This document shows, piece after piece, positions 8,595-21,227 of a stretch of DNA of 64,000 bases. The stretch covers positions 1,760,117-1,824,116 of the forward strand of contig NZ_BLJA01000001.1 in the NCBI RefSeq assembly GCF_019972295.1. Direction: 5' to 3'. The translations under genes were made by a program, and so were the position numbers. Below the pieces are notes generated by a model that searched no databases, had not been told where the DNA came from, and worked only from the letters and a program-made list of their open reading frames with translations. This stretch comes from Geobacter sp. AOG2 (lineage in GTDB: Bacteria; Desulfobacterota; Desulfuromonadia; Geobacterales; Pseudopelobacteraceae). The number at the start of each line of letters is the position of its first letter. Position 1 is the stretch's first letter.

Positions 8595-10397
8595 ATGGCC
8601 ATCAGCAGACTACGCAATTTTTCCATCATCGCCCACATCGACCACGGCAAATCCACCTTGGCCGACCGCCTCCTGGAGTATACCGGTGCGCTTTCGGACC
8701 GGGAAAAACAGGATCAATTCCTGGACAAGATGGATCTGGAGCGTGAGCGGGGCATCACCATCAAGGCCCAGACCGTCCGGCTCAACTACCGTGCCGATGA
8801 CGGCAACGATTATGTTCTTAACCTGATCGACACCCCCGGCCATGTGGACTTCACCTACGAAGTTTCCCGTTCCCTGGCGGCCTGCGAAGGCGGGCTTTTG
8901 GTGGTGGACGCCTCCCAGGGGGTCGAAGCTCAGACCTTGGCCAATGTTTATCTGGCCCTGGACAACAATCTGGAGGTCTTTCCGGTCCTCAACAAGATCG
9001 ACCTGCCTGCGGCCGACCCGGAACGGGTGATTCAGGAGATCGAGGAGATTATCGGCATCGACGCCCATGACGCCGTGCTGGCCAGCGCCAAGGAAGGGGT
9101 CGGCACCCACGAGATTCTGGAGGAGATCGTCAAGAAGATCCCCGCGCCTACGGGCGACCCATCCGCACCGCTCAAGGCGCTCCTGTTCGATTCATGGTAC
9201 GACCAGTACCAGGGAGTCATAATCCTGGTGCGGCTCTTTGACGGCACCCTCAAAAAGGGTGACAAGATTCAACTCATGTCCACAAACCGCTCCTACGAGG
9301 CACTCAAGGTCGGGGTGTTTGCCCCGGTGATGCGCGAGGTGCCTTCGTTGAGCGCCGGAGAGGTCGGCTTTGTGATCGCAGGCATCAAGGATGTGGCCGA
9401 CGCCAAGGTGGGCGATACGGTGACCCTGCTGAATCGGCAGTGCGAACAGGCGCTCGCCGGCTTCAAAGAGGTCAAGCCGATGGTGTTCTCCGGCCTGTAC
9501 CCCATTGATACGGCTCAATACGAGCAGTTGCGTGATGCCTTGGCCAAGCTCAAGCTGAACGATTCCTCCTTCTCCTACGAGCCGGAGACCTCGGTGGCTC
9601 TTGGATTCGGTTATCGTTGCGGCTTTCTGGGACTCTTGCACATGGAGATCATTCAGGAGCGACTGGAGCGTGAATTCGGGCTGGATCTGATCACCACCGC
9701 ACCGACGGTCGTGTACAAGGTACATCGTGTCACCGGCGAGGTGGTCACTATCGAAAGCGCCAACCTGCTCCCCGAGCCGCAGCACGTGGATTACCTGGAA
9801 GAACCCTTCATCCTGGCCCATATCCACGTGCCCAACGATTTCGTTGGCGGCGTGCTGGCTCTGTGCGAGGAAAAGCGCGGCGTGCAGCGGGAGATCAAGT
9901 ATCTGACCCCCACCAGGGTCATGATCATATATGAGATGCCCCTTAACGAGATCGTGCTCGATTTTTACGACAAGCTGAAATCCATAACCAAAGGCTACGC
10001 GTCCCTTGACTACGAACACCTGGATTATCGTCGCAGTGAACTGGTCAGGATGAACATCATGATCAACGGCGAGGTGGTGGATGCTCTATCCCTGATCATT
10101 CACCGTGACAAGGCTTATTTCCGCGGTCGCGACTTGGTTTCCAAGATGAAGGAGTTGATCCCGCGCCAGATGTTCGAGGTGGCTATCCAGGCGGCCATCG
10201 GCAATAAGGTCATCGCCCGCGAAACGGTCAAGGCCATGCGCAAGGATGTTCTTGCCAAGTGCTACGGCGGGGACATCACCCGCAAGCGTAAGCTTCTGGA
10301 GAAACAGAAGGAAGGCAAAAAACGCATGAAAAATGTTGGAAACGTGGAACTGCCCCAAGAGGCGTTCCTGGCGATCCTCAAGGTGGACGACAAATAA
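8595..10397 (+). CDS. lepA: elongation factor 4 (back-translocating GTPase LepA)
   Basis: A ribosome-associated translational GTPase. The 600-residue product begins [20 protein letters not shown] (P-loop HIDHGKS), followed by [10 protein letters not shown] (switch I), DTPGHVDF (G3), NKIDLP (G4) and SAKEG (G5). EF-G-like domains II, III and V and the LepA-specific C-terminal domain follow ([37 protein letters not shown]). Start ATG 8595 follows AAAGGA; an upstream in-frame extension is dismissed because it precedes the invariant N-terminus. lepB follows after 26 bases, the usual lepA-lepB pair. Confidence 0.97.
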   Translation: MAISRLRNFSIIAHIDHGKSTLADRLLEYTGALSDREKQDQFLDKMDLERERGITIKAQTVRLNYRADDGNDYVLNLIDTPGHVDFTYEVSRSLAACEGGLLVVDASQGVEAQTLANVYLALDNNLEVFPVLNKIDLPAADPERVIQEIEEIIGIDAHDAVLASAKEGVGTHEILEEIVKKIPAPTGDPSAPLKALLFDSWYDQYQGVIILVRLFDGTLKKGDKIQLMSTNRSYEALKVGVFAPVMREVPSLSAGEVGFVIAGIKDVADAKVGDTVTLLNRQCEQALAGFKEVKPMVFSGLYPIDTAQYEQLRDALAKLKLNDSSFSYEPETSVALGFGYRCGFLGLLHMEIIQERLEREFGLDLITTAPTVVYKVHRVTGEVVTIESANLLPEPQHVDYLEEPFILAHIHVPNDFVGGVLALCEEKRGVQREIKYLTPTRVMIIYEMPLNEIVLDFYDKLKSITKGYASLDYEHLDYRRSELVRMNIMINGEVVDALSLIIHRDKAYFRGRDLVSKMKELIPRQMFEVAIQAAIGNKVIARETVKAMRKDVLAKCYGGDITRKRKLLEKQKEGKKRMKNVGNVELPQEAFLAILKVDDK

Positions 10398-10423
10398 ATT
10401 CTCATTTCCGCAAAGGAACCTTC

Positions 10424-11110
10424 ATGGAAGAACACAGTGAAACACCCCTGCAATCTCCTGCACCATCCGCTGACCCAGCTTTACAGACCTCGACACCGGT
10501 CGCAAAACAGAAGAGCATCATCCGCGAATACGCCGAATCTATCCTTATTGCCGTAGTTCTGGCGCTGGTTATCCGCACCTATTTGGTGCAGGCCTTCAAG
10601 ATTCCGTCAGGGTCCATGGAAGATACTCTCGCCATCGGAGATCATTTGCTCGTCAATAAGTTTATCTACGGTACGCATCTCCCCTTCAGCGATAAGCGAT
10701 TGCTCACGCTTCGCGACCCGAGGCGGGGTGATGTGATCGTCTTTGAATATCCCGAGGACCCCAGCAAGGATTTCATCAAGCGGGTGATCGGCACGCCGGG
10801 TGATGTGGTCGAAGGTAAGGACAAAAAGGTCTACGTCAACGGCAAGCTTTACGAAAATCCCCACGAGGTGCATAAGGAAAAGGATCTCATCCCCAAGGAG
10901 ATGAATCCCCGTGATACCTTTGGCCCGGTTACGGTGCCGCCCAATTCGTACTTCATGATGGGTGACAATCGTGACCGTTCCTATGACAGCCGTTTCTGGG
11001 GCTTCGTGTCGCGAGACAAGATCAAGGGACTGGCGTTCATAAAGTATTGGTCGTGGGATAAGGACAAATTCAGGCCTCGTTTCGGTAGCATCGGAAAATT
11101 GATAAACTGA
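10424..11110 (+). CDS. lepB: signal peptidase I
   Basis: Inner-membrane serine protease that removes Sec signal peptides. In this 228-residue protein a single membrane segment lies at about 36-54 (AESILIAVVLALVIRTYLV). The catalytic Ser is S64 in PSGSMEDTL, the general-base Lys is in DFIKRVIGTPGD (about 119), and the C-terminal box is MMGDNRDRSYDSRFWG. The proline-rich N-terminal tail (about 5-30) is not conserved. It is transcribed with lepA, 26 bases downstream. The 3-prime side carries inverted-end element C before aspS, which may also serve as the mRNA end. Confidence 0.96.
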   Translation: MEEHSETPLQSPAPSADPALQTSTPVAKQKSIIREYAESILIAVVLALVIRTYLVQAFKIPSGSMEDTLAIGDHLLVNKFIYGTHLPFSDKRLLTLRDPRRGDVIVFEYPEDPSKDFIKRVIGTPGDVVEGKDKKVYVNGKLYENPHEVHKEKDLIPKEMNPRDTFGPVTVPPNSYFMMGDNRDRSYDSRFWGFVSRDKIKGLAFIKYWSWDKDKFRPRFGSIGKLIN

Positions 11111-11134
11111 TTTCAGGTCGCAAACAAAACCAAA

Positions 11135-11266
11135 TCCGCCACAGAGCCACAGAGACACGGAGAAAATCGAGAGAACAGGACAGACAAAAGAACGGATTCC
11201 TGTTTTTCGTAAAGCTGTTTTGCCTTTCTCTGTGAACTTCTGTGTCTCCGTATCTCTGTGGCGGAC
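11135..11266. repeat. inverted-end intergenic element, copy C
   Basis: The left end TCCGCCACAGAG followed by CCACAGAGACACGGAGA is mirrored by the right end (reverse complement TCCGCCACAGAG then ATACGGAGACACAG). It is the best conserved copy, with about 23 paired bases per arm and a 70-80 base centre without coding content. It occupies nearly all of the lepB-aspS gap. Confidence 0.75.
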
Positions 11267-11300
11267 GTAAAAACATTGATTTTAAATGGAGGATAGCTAT

Positions 11301-13085
11301 ATGGATACGCTGGGAAGCTGGAAACGGACACATTACTGCGGCGATTTGCGCGCCACCGATATTGGCTCCGAGGTGATTCTGATGGGTTGGGCTCTGCGTC
11401 GCCGGGATCATGGCGGTTTGATCTTCATCGACCTGCGCGACCGTGAGGGAATTGCCCAGATCGTCTTTGATCCTGAGGTGTCCGCTTCGGCCCACGGCGT
11501 GGCCGAAACAGTGCGCAGTGAGTTTGTGCTGGCCGTAAAGGGCAAAGTCATCCCGCGACCGGAAGGGACTGTGAACCCTAACATGAAGACCGGCGAGGTG
11601 GAGATCCAGGTCAGCGAATGCAAGCTGCTCAACCGTTCCAAACCGCTCCCCTTCATGCTGGACGAATTCAGCGAGGTGAACGAGAATATCCGCCTGAAAC
11701 ACCGCTACTTGGACCTGCGTCGTCCCCAGCTCCAGAATAACCTTATTCTCCGTTCGAAGGTTTCGCAGCTAACCCGCTCATATCTGACGGAAAACGGGTT
11801 CATCGAGTTGGAGACTCCCTTTTTGACTAAATCAACGCCGGAGGGAGCCCGTGACTTTCTGGTCCCGTCCCGCATCAATCAGGGTTCTTTTTACGCCTTG
11901 CCCCAATCTCCCCAGATCTTCAAACAGATTCTGATGATCTCCGGCTTTGACCGTTATTTTCAAGTGGTACGCTGCTTCCGTGACGAGGACCTGCGTGCCG
12001 ACCGCCAGCCGGAGTTCACCCAGATTGACTGCGAGATGTCCTTTATCGACCGTGAGGACATCATTACCGTTATGGAAGGGCTGATCGCCCGCATCTTCAA
12101 GGAAGCCAAGGGTGTCGATGTCTGCCTTCCGGTGGAGCGAATCACCTATGCCGAGTCCATCCGCCGTTTTGGTGTGGACAACCCGGACATGCGTTTTGGC
12201 ATGGAGCTCTGCGACCTGACAGACTTGGTCAAAGGCTCCGGCTTCAAGGTCTTTGCCGATGTGGCGGCCAAAGGTGGCATCATCAAGGGGATCAACGCCA
12301 AGGGGTGCGCCACCTTCTCCCGCAAGGAGATCGACGACCTGACCGAGTTCGTCAAAATCTATGGCGCCAAAGGGCTGGCCTATGTCAAGTTTGAGGGAGG
12401 AGAATGGCACTCTCCCATTGCCAAGTTCTTTACCCCGGAAGAGATTGTCGCCATGAATACCGCCTTCGGCGCGGAAGAGGGTGACTTATTGTTTTTCGTG
12501 GCCGACAAGCCTAAGGTGGTCCATGACTCCCTCGGCAAGCTGCGCAATCATCTGGCCGGAATCCTCAAGCTCACGAGCAGGGATGACTACCGTTTCGTCT
12601 GGATAACCGATTTTCCGCTCCTGGAGTGGGATGAAGACGAAAAACGCTGGGCCGCGGTGCATCATCCTTTCACCGCGCCGATGGACGAGGACCTGCAGTA
12701 TGTGGAATCGGACCCGGGCCGCTGTCGCGCCAAGGCCTATGACCTGGTGCTGAACGGCAATGAGATCGGCGGCGGCTCCATCAGGATTCACCAGGAAGAG
12801 GTCCAGTCGCTGATGTTCAAGATGCTCGGCCATTCCGAGGAGGACAAGCGCGCCAAGTTCGGTTTCCTGCTGGATGCCCTTGACTACGGTACGCCGCCCC
12901 ACGGGGGTATTGCCTTCGGCATGGATCGCTTGATCATGTTGCTGACCGGTAGCGATTCCATTCGCGATGTCATTGCATTCCCCAAGACGCAGAAAGGGAC
13001 CTGTCTGATGTCGGAAGCCCCCTCGACGGTGGACACCAAGCAACTCCGCGAGCTTGGAATCAAGCTGGCGGAAAAACAGGCATAG
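11301..13085 (+). CDS. aspS: aspartyl-tRNA synthetase (probably non-discriminating)
   Basis: Class II synthetase, 594 residues from ATG 11301, which has GGAGG eight bases upstream; an ATG 15 bases earlier lacks one. It has an N-terminal OB-fold anticodon domain ([19 protein letters not shown]), motif 1 around [17 protein letters not shown], motif 2 with [20 protein letters not shown], a large GAD insertion, and motif 3 [13 protein letters not shown]. Bacterial-type length and the GAD domain are seen. Whether it also charges tRNA-Asn, as expected in organisms with GatCAB, cannot be decided from this window. Confidence 0.96.
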   Translation: MDTLGSWKRTHYCGDLRATDIGSEVILMGWALRRRDHGGLIFIDLRDREGIAQIVFDPEVSASAHGVAETVRSEFVLAVKGKVIPRPEGTVNPNMKTGEVEIQVSECKLLNRSKPLPFMLDEFSEVNENIRLKHRYLDLRRPQLQNNLILRSKVSQLTRSYLTENGFIELETPFLTKSTPEGARDFLVPSRINQGSFYALPQSPQIFKQILMISGFDRYFQVVRCFRDEDLRADRQPEFTQIDCEMSFIDREDIITVMEGLIARIFKEAKGVDVCLPVERITYAESIRRFGVDNPDMRFGMELCDLTDLVKGSGFKVFADVAAKGGIIKGINAKGCATFSRKEIDDLTEFVKIYGAKGLAYVKFEGGEWHSPIAKFFTPEEIVAMNTAFGAEEGDLLFFVADKPKVVHDSLGKLRNHLAGILKLTSRDDYRFVWITDFPLLEWDEDEKRWAAVHHPFTAPMDEDLQYVESDPGRCRAKAYDLVLNGNEIGGGSIRIHQEEVQSLMFKMLGHSEEDKRAKFGFLLDALDYGTPPHGGIAFGMDRLIMLLTGSDSIRDVIAFPKTQKGTCLMSEAPSTVDTKQLRELGIKLAEKQA

Positions 13086-13094
13086 CAAACCATA

Positions 13095-13760
13095 ATGGTG
13101 CGCTGGCCCGCCACCATACCGCTTTTGGCGTGTTGCTGCTTTCTCTTCTCCTGTGCCACGCAGGCGCCTCCCCCCTCCTGGCGCCTGCAGAGCATGAGTT
13201 TGGTCGACGAGTTGTCCCTTCAAGGGGCTCCCCGTCTGTTTCCCGATGAGTACCGCAACATTGTGGAAACCTTCGAACACGGAGAGGCGGTGCTGCATGT
13301 GCAGCAAAACGATAAACAGGCAGATGCCTACTACCTTCTTGCCCTGCAAAAGGGAGACCTGCTCAAGGCTGAACTGCTGCGGCTGAAGCGGCAGGCGGAG
13401 GAAGAGGCGCGGCGAGAGGCGGCGGAACGGGCAATCCGTGCGGAGGAAGAACGTATCCTGCGGGAAGCGGCACAAGCAGAGGAGCGCCTGCAAGAGCAAA
13501 ACCAATTGAAGGCCGCCGCAGAGGCTGCGGCGGCTAAGTCTAAAGCCGTCTCAAAGGAGGCTTCTGTCCCGCTTCCCACCACCTACACGGTTCGGCGAGG
13601 CGAAACCCTCCCGCAAATTGCCGGAAGAACAGAAATCTATAATGATGTTTCTCTCTGGCCACTCATCTACCGTGCCAATCGTGACCAGATTCGCGACCCC
13701 AAGCGACTCTGGCCGGGGCAGGTTCTCACTATCCCGCGCCGTTATCCCGGCAAAAAATAA
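13095..13760 (+). CDS. LysM-domain lipoprotein
   Basis: The 221-residue protein has a signal peptide with a lipobox-like end, LLACCCFLFSC, so the mature chain probably starts at Cys20 and is lipid-anchored. The middle (about 95-150) is a long charged helix rich in Glu, Arg and Ala (a coiled coil). The C-terminus is one LysM peptidoglycan-binding domain: TYTVRRGETLPQIAG to IYRANRDQI and WPGQVLTIP. It probably tethers the envelope or a periplasmic complex to the cell wall. It starts ten bases after the aspS stop, so the two genes are cotranscribed. The ribosome-binding site is weak, and GTG at 13098 is an alternative start. Confidence 0.8.
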   Translation: MVRWPATIPLLACCCFLFSCATQAPPPSWRLQSMSLVDELSLQGAPRLFPDEYRNIVETFEHGEAVLHVQQNDKQADAYYLLALQKGDLLKAELLRLKRQAEEEARREAAERAIRAEEERILREAAQAEERLQEQNQLKAAAEAAAAKSKAVSKEASVPLPTTYTVRRGETLPQIAGRTEIYNDVSLWPLIYRANRDQIRDPKRLWPGQVLTIPRRYPGKK

Positions 13761-13821
13761 AACAACTTTATTACCCGGTATTCTCCTTTACAAAATGGCC
13801 GAAACAATTGGCAGTTTTTTC

Positions 13822-13850
13822 TTGACAGTCTAATAGCTTTTGTATACTGT
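13822..13850 (+). promoter_or_regulatory. promoter of icd operon
   Basis: TTGACA (13822-13827) is followed after 17 bases by TACTGT (13845-13850); TATACT at 13843 is an alternative -10 with a 15-base spacer. The -10 region is embedded in the repeated motif TGTATAC (13841-13847) and the perfect palindrome CTGTATACAG (13847-13856), with another TGTATA at 13861. A protein bound there would block polymerase, so repression is the simplest reading. Confidence 0.6.
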
Positions 13851-13900
13851 ATACAGAATCTGTATAAGAGTAAAATAGTTATAAATAATAGCAAGTTACG

Positions 13901-14044
13901 ATGTTTTGCCTCTGCGTGCACAATCTGAAAAAGTCTTCATTGCGGGAGCTACGCCAGGCGTCCAAGCAGGTGATGGTTCCGGCAGTGGAAAAGATTGCAA
14001 GCCGTGTGCGCGTTTTCTTTAGGCCTCCGGCGATACCGGCATAA
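13901..14044 (+). CDS. possible 47-aa leader ORF ahead of icd
   Basis: A 47-codon frame fills the icd 5-prime leader and stops 17 bases before the icd start. It is basic, with 11 Lys/Arg residues. An amphipathic stretch runs over about residues 15-36, from LRELRQASKQVM to KIASRVRVFF. Codon choice looks like neighbouring genes, but no good ribosome-binding site precedes the ATG. It may be a real small protein, a leader peptide, or chance. It lies entirely downstream of the predicted promoter. Confidence 0.25.
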   Translation: MFCLCVHNLKKSSLRELRQASKQVMVPAVEKIASRVRVFFRPPAIPA

Positions 14045-14052
14045 CTACATAA

Positions 14053-17290
<3,238 letters not shown>

Positions 17291-17324
17291 TACTCGGAAC
17301 CGAGTCAGGCTCTTGTTTGAAAAA

Positions 17325-17354
17325 GCAAAAGAAGGGCGCCAGCCCTTCTTTTGC
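17325..17354 (+). terminator. 13-bp perfect hairpin between mdh and korD
   Basis: GCAAAAGAAGGGC pairs perfectly with GCCCTTCTTTTGC around the loop GCCA. A T4 tract lies inside the 3-prime arm and none follows, so this may be a partial terminator, an mRNA-stabilising end for icd-mdh or a processing site that sets the icd-mdh to kor ratio. Confidence 0.6.
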
Positions 17355-17410
17355 CACATTTGGCCTGAAATTTCACACCGTTTATTACGGAAATAAAGGA
17401 GTCTTTTCTG

Positions 17411-17608
17411 ATGGAAAAAACACTGCCAAAGATCGAGATTATCGAAAAGTACTGCAAGGGGTGCCATATCTGTGTGGAATTTTGCCCCACCAAGGTTCTT
17501 GAGATGCAGGGTTTCGTCGCTGCCGTCAAGAACCTGGAAGCCTGCATCAAATGCATGCAGTGCGAACTGAGGTGCCCCGACTTCGCAATCAAAGTCATAA
17601 CCGACTAA
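17411..17608 (+). CDS. korD: 2-oxoglutarate:ferredoxin oxidoreductase, delta (ferredoxin) subunit
   Basis: A 65-residue ferredoxin-like protein with two [4Fe-4S] Cys sets: CKGCHICVEFCPTKVL and CIKCMQCELRCPDFAI. It is the small electron-transfer subunit of the KOR complex, encoded directly upstream of korA with a 20-base gap, and passes electrons from the thiamine diphosphate site to free ferredoxin. The start has AAAGGAG upstream. Its place ahead of korA, korB and korC is the usual DABC order of this enzyme in anaerobes. Confidence 0.93.
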   Translation: MEKTLPKIEIIEKYCKGCHICVEFCPTKVLEMQGFVAAVKNLEACIKCMQCELRCPDFAIKVITD

Positions 17609-17628
17609 TTTTACGGGAGGAATGAACA

Positions 17629-18762
17629 GTGTCAAAAAAAGTAGCGTTTCTTCAGGGTAACGAGGCTGCCGCTCACGGCGCCATCTACGCCGGCTGCAAC
17701 TTTTTCGCCGGATACCCGATCACACCCTCGACAGAGGTTGCGGAAGTCTGTTCCGTCGAGCTTCCCAAACTGGGCGGCAAATTCATACAGATGGAGGACG
17801 AAATCGGTGCCATGGCGGCCATCCTTGGCGCGTCTCTGGCCGGTTCCAAGGTCCTGACATCTACGTCAGGTCCTGGTCTCTCCCTCAAGCAGGAGTTGAT
17901 CGGTTACGGCTGTATCGCCGAAATTCCCTGCGTTGTTTTCAATGTCATGCGCGGCGGTCCTTCCACCGGCATGCCCACCGGCCCGAGTCAGTCGGACGTG
18001 ATGTCCGCCAAGTGGGGCACCCACGGCGACCATCCGGCCATCTGCCTGGTGCCTGCCTCGGTGCAGGAAACTTACGAAGAGGTCATCCGCGCCTTCAACC
18101 TCTCCGAAAAGTACCGCACCCCGGTCATGGTCATGCCGGACGAGATCGTGGCCCACATGCGTGAACGTATCGTCTTCCCCGAACCGGGCGAGATCGAGAT
18201 CGTACCCCGCAAGACCCCGACCGTCCCTCCCGAGCAGTACAAACCGTATGACACCAGTTTCGGCGATGTGCCTCCGCTGGCCGCCTACGGAACTGGCTAC
18301 AAATTCCATGTCACCGGCCTCAACAAGATGCAGGACGGTTTCCCCACCACCAAGGCTGAAATTGTCCAGGCCGAAGAGGAACGCCAAGTCCGCAAGGTGA
18401 ACGCCAACGTGGACGATATCGTCACCTTCGAGGAGTACCTGCTTGACGACGCCGAGGTCGTGGTCGTGGCCTACGGTTCCACCTCCCGTTCCGCGCGCTA
18501 TGCCGTCAATGCTGCCCGCGAGCAGGGCATCAAGGCCGGCATGTTCCGCATCAAGACCTTCTGGCCGTTCCCGGACAAGCAGATCAAGGCTTTGGCCCAA
18601 AAGGCCAAAGGTTTTATCGTGCCGGAGATGAACCTGGGTATGGCTGCCCTTGAGATCGAACGTAACGTTCAGGGCAAGGCTCCGGTTCTCGGCATCTTCC
18701 GTGTTGACGGCGAACCGATCAATCCCGACCAGATTGTTGCGAAGATCAAGGAGGTTAAATAA
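17629..18762 (+). CDS. korA: 2-oxoglutarate:ferredoxin oxidoreductase, alpha subunit
   Basis: Part of the enzyme converting 2-oxoglutarate plus CoA to succinyl-CoA, CO2 and reduced ferredoxin, or the reverse carboxylation. The 377-residue chain starts at GTG (GGGAGGAAT upstream) with GNEAAAHGAIYAGCNFFAGYPITPSTEV, the pyruvate:ferredoxin oxidoreductase Pyr-domain signature. It continues with a central EDEIGAMAAILGASLAG and a C-terminal domain with VVVVAYGSTSRSARYAV. Substrate choice of 2-oxoglutarate over branched oxoacids is inferred from the link with icd and mdh. Confidence 0.93.
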   Translation: MSKKVAFLQGNEAAAHGAIYAGCNFFAGYPITPSTEVAEVCSVELPKLGGKFIQMEDEIGAMAAILGASLAGSKVLTSTSGPGLSLKQELIGYGCIAEIPCVVFNVMRGGPSTGMPTGPSQSDVMSAKWGTHGDHPAICLVPASVQETYEEVIRAFNLSEKYRTPVMVMPDEIVAHMRERIVFPEPGEIEIVPRKTPTVPPEQYKPYDTSFGDVPPLAAYGTGYKFHVTGLNKMQDGFPTTKAEIVQAEEERQVRKVNANVDDIVTFEEYLLDDAEVVVVAYGSTSRSARYAVNAAREQGIKAGMFRIKTFWPFPDKQIKALAQKAKGFIVPEMNLGMAALEIERNVQGKAPVLGIFRVDGEPINPDQIVAKIKEVK

Positions 18763-18764
18763 CC

Positions 18765-19580
18765 ATGGCTTTTGATTACGATAAGTATATTCGTCCCGGC
18801 AAGCTGCCCCACATCTGGTGCCCCGGTTGCGGCCACGGCATCGTTATGAAGGGGCTCATTCGGGCGATCGACACCCTGAAACTGGATACGAAAAACACCG
18901 CCATCGTCTCGGGCATCGGTTGCGCATCCCGTCTGCCCGGATACATGGACTGCTGCACCCTGCACACCGCTCACGGCCGCGCCGCGGCCTTCGCCACCGG
19001 CGTCAAGATGTCCAAACCCGACATGAACGTGATCCTGGTGGGCGGCGACGGCGACGGCACTGCCATCGGCGGCAACCACTTCATCCACGCATGCCGACGC
19101 AACATCGACATGACTTATATCATCCTTAACAACAAGATCTACGGCATGACCGGTGGTCAGTTCTCTCCTGCCACGCCTACCGGCGCCAAGGCGTCCACCA
19201 CTCCGTACGGCAATCCTGATCCCCCGTTCGACATCGCCAAGCTGGCTATCGGCGCCGGTGCCACCTTCGTGGCCCGCGGCACCGCCTATCACGCCACCCA
19301 GATCGACAAACTCATTGCCGAAGCCATTCAGCACAAAGGCTTTTCCGTGGTGGAAATCCTGGACGACTGCCCGACCACCTACGGTCGCCGCAACAAGTTC
19401 AAGTCGGTTATCGAGATGATGAACCACCTCAAGGAAATCGCCGTGCCGGTCAAGGCCGCCGAGAAGATGACCGCCGAGCAGCTTCAGGGCAAGGTCCTCA
19501 CCGGTGTCCTTTTCAAAGAGGAGCGGCCCGAGTATACCGTCGAGTACGCCAAGGTGATCGAGCGCGCCCAGGCCAAGTAA
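18765..19580 (+). CDS. korB: 2-oxoglutarate:ferredoxin oxidoreductase, beta subunit
   Basis: Thiamine diphosphate-binding subunit, 271 residues. Features are IWCPGCGHGIVMKGL near residue 14, SGIGCASRLPGYMDC near 46 and the diphosphate motif GGDGDGTAIGGNHFIHACRRN around 88-108, with INNKIYG-like YIILNNKIYGMTGGQ and SPATPTGAK after it. It starts two bases after the korA stop and precedes korC by 27 bases. The subunit pairs with KorA to form the active site. Confidence 0.94.
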   Translation: MAFDYDKYIRPGKLPHIWCPGCGHGIVMKGLIRAIDTLKLDTKNTAIVSGIGCASRLPGYMDCCTLHTAHGRAAAFATGVKMSKPDMNVILVGGDGDGTAIGGNHFIHACRRNIDMTYIILNNKIYGMTGGQFSPATPTGAKASTTPYGNPDPPFDIAKLAIGAGATFVARGTAYHATQIDKLIAEAIQHKGFSVVEILDDCPTTYGRRNKFKSVIEMMNHLKEIAVPVKAAEKMTAEQLQGKVLTGVLFKEERPEYTVEYAKVIERAQAK

Positions 19581-19607
19581 TCATTACAGGAAAAGGAGCG
19601 ATAGAGA

Positions 19608-20150
19608 ATGTCCAGATATGAACTCAGGTTTTCCGGCGCAGGCGGACAGGGGTTGATCACCGCCGGGATTATTATGGCAAAAGCCGCCTCCATCTACGAA
19701 GGGAAACAGGCCGTCCAGTCCCAGAGCTACGGCCCCGAGGCCCGCGGCGGCGCATCCAAGTCGGAGGTCATCATTTCCGATGACCCGATCGACTACCCGA
19801 AGGTCACCCAGTGTGACGCACTACTGGCCATGACCCAGGAAGCATGCAACAAGTACTCCCATGACCTTAAGGAAGGCGGCGTTCTGCTGGTTGACTCCGA
19901 CCTGGTTACGACACTGCCCAAGGGCAGTTTCAAGACAGTGGCCTTTCCGATCATCAACACCGCCAAGAACGACGTGGGCCGCGAGATCGTTGCCAATATC
20001 GTTGCCTTGGGGGCCATGGTCGCCCTGACCGGTCAGGTTACCCGGGAGAACGCTGAAAAAGCTGTGCTCTCCAGTGTTCCGGAAGCCTTTCTGGAGTTGA
20101 ACAAAAAAGCCTTCAGCATGGGCTACGAAAAAGCGTTGGCTGCCAGCTAG
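19608..20150 (+). CDS. korC: 2-oxoglutarate:ferredoxin oxidoreductase, gamma subunit
   Basis: The 180-residue protein is the gamma domain of 2-oxoacid oxidoreductases. It starts RYELRFSGAGGQGLITAG, with EARGGASKSEVIIS around 48-61 and a second half AMVALTGQVTRENAEKAVLSS. AAAGGAGC precedes the ATG. It is the last gene of the icd-mdh-korDABC unit and is followed by a strong terminator. Confidence 0.94.
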   Translation: MSRYELRFSGAGGQGLITAGIIMAKAASIYEGKQAVQSQSYGPEARGGASKSEVIISDDPIDYPKVTQCDALLAMTQEACNKYSHDLKEGGVLLVDSDLVTTLPKGSFKTVAFPIINTAKNDVGREIVANIVALGAMVALTGQVTRENAEKAVLSSVPEAFLELNKKAFSMGYEKALAAS

Positions 20151-20177
20151 GCCGTAGTAGTCAGTTCTTGTAAATAG

Positions 20178-20215
20178 AAAAGGCCCGGTGCGTTTGCACT
20201 GGGCCTTTTCTGTTA
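20178..20215. terminator. terminator between korC and the O-methyltransferase gene
   Basis: AAAAGGCCCGGTGC pairs with GCACTGGGCCTTTT around GTTT. A/T tracts on both sides suit termination of korC on the plus strand and of the converging efflux operon on the minus strand. Confidence 0.85.
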
Positions 20216-20228
20216 TAGAGATTAGCTG

Positions 20229-21209
20229 TTAGCGCGTTCCTGCCATAATCCCGGCACCGTTTGGAAGGCCCATCTCCAGGCGTCTGATGGCCCTGAGGCC
20301 GGCAGCCTCCATCATGCCGCGCAATTCCCCTTGTGAATAGGCCTGTCCAGACGGCGTACCGACCAACATATTGAGTGAAAAAAGAGTAGGGTGAAGCGGG
20401 GCTATCCGGTTATCGTCCAAGATGAATTCCTGAATCAGCAGCAGACCCCCTGCTTTAAGGGCAGTCGCGGCCTTGGCGACGATTGCCGCACAGGCGTCGG
20501 GTCCCTCGCTATGCAAAAGGTGGGAAATCCATACCACGTCGTAACCAGTACCAATGTCATCGCTGGTAATGTCGCCTGCGCTGAAGGAAATGCGCCCGGA
20601 CAGTCCGAAACGGCCCACTGTTTGTTCGGCAAATGGACGAGTGGTGGGCAGATCGTAGATAACAGCGGTCAGGTCGGGATTCTGTTTACAGAAGTTGATG
20701 GCGTATGTTCCCGGTCCTCCAGCCAAGTCGAGTAGCCTGCGGCGGCCGCCGAGGTCTATAGATGATGCTATACGGGGAGCCAGATGTGAGGCCAGATTGA
20801 ACATGCCCATCAAAAAACTTTCCCGCTCATCGTCTCCGGCCTCAGAGGAACGTCTACGGACTGGGACACCGCTTTTTACCGCCTCGTCCAGGCGGCTCCA
20901 TCCTTCCACCAAGTGGTGATGGTGCATGATGATGTGCCCCATGTAGGTGTCGGATGTTTTGGCGAGGTATTCGGAGCTGAAAGGGGTGGCACGAAACGTC
21001 TCCGCCTCCTTGGAGAGCAGGTCCATGGCGGTAAGGGCATTCAGAAGCATTGCCAGCCCACGTTCATCGGCGGCAATGAGCCGTGCCAGTTGTGAGGCGG
21101 TCAGGGGGCGGTCGGCCAGGGGGGTGAAGACATCAAGCTTGACACCGGCGTGCAGCGTGCAGGTGCTCCAATAGCTTCCCGAGAGTTGCAACAGTTCCGG
21201 CAGGGTCAT
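20229..21209 (-). CDS. SAM-dependent O-methyltransferase (plant-type/ASMT family)
   Basis: The 326-residue protein has an N-terminal dimerisation winged-helix (LLQLSGSYWSTCTLHAGVKLDVF, LTASQLARLIAADERGL) and a C-terminal class I methyltransferase fold with the SAM motif LLDLAGGPGTYA near residue 160. It resembles the acetylserotonin/hydroxyneurosporene O-methyltransferase group. A clear AAAGGAG ribosome-binding site precedes the ATG. It is the last gene of a marR-tolC-emrA-emrB operon, 18 bases after emrB. This suggests its substrate is the effluxed compound or an aromatic inducer, which is inference. The substrate cannot be named. Confidence 0.82.
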   Translation of the reverse strand: MTLPELLQLSGSYWSTCTLHAGVKLDVFTPLADRPLTASQLARLIAADERGLAMLLNALTAMDLLSKEAETFRATPFSSEYLAKTSDTYMGHIIMHHHHLVEGWSRLDEAVKSGVPVRRRSSEAGDDERESFLMGMFNLASHLAPRIASSIDLGGRRRLLDLAGGPGTYAINFCKQNPDLTAVIYDLPTTRPFAEQTVGRFGLSGRISFSAGDITSDDIGTGYDVVWISHLLHSEGPDACAAIVAKAATALKAGGLLLIQEFILDDNRIAPLHPTLFSLNMLVGTPSGQAYSQGELRGMMEAAGLRAIRRLEMGLPNGAGIMAGTR

Positions 21210-21227
21210 GCGATGCTCCTTTCGCGG

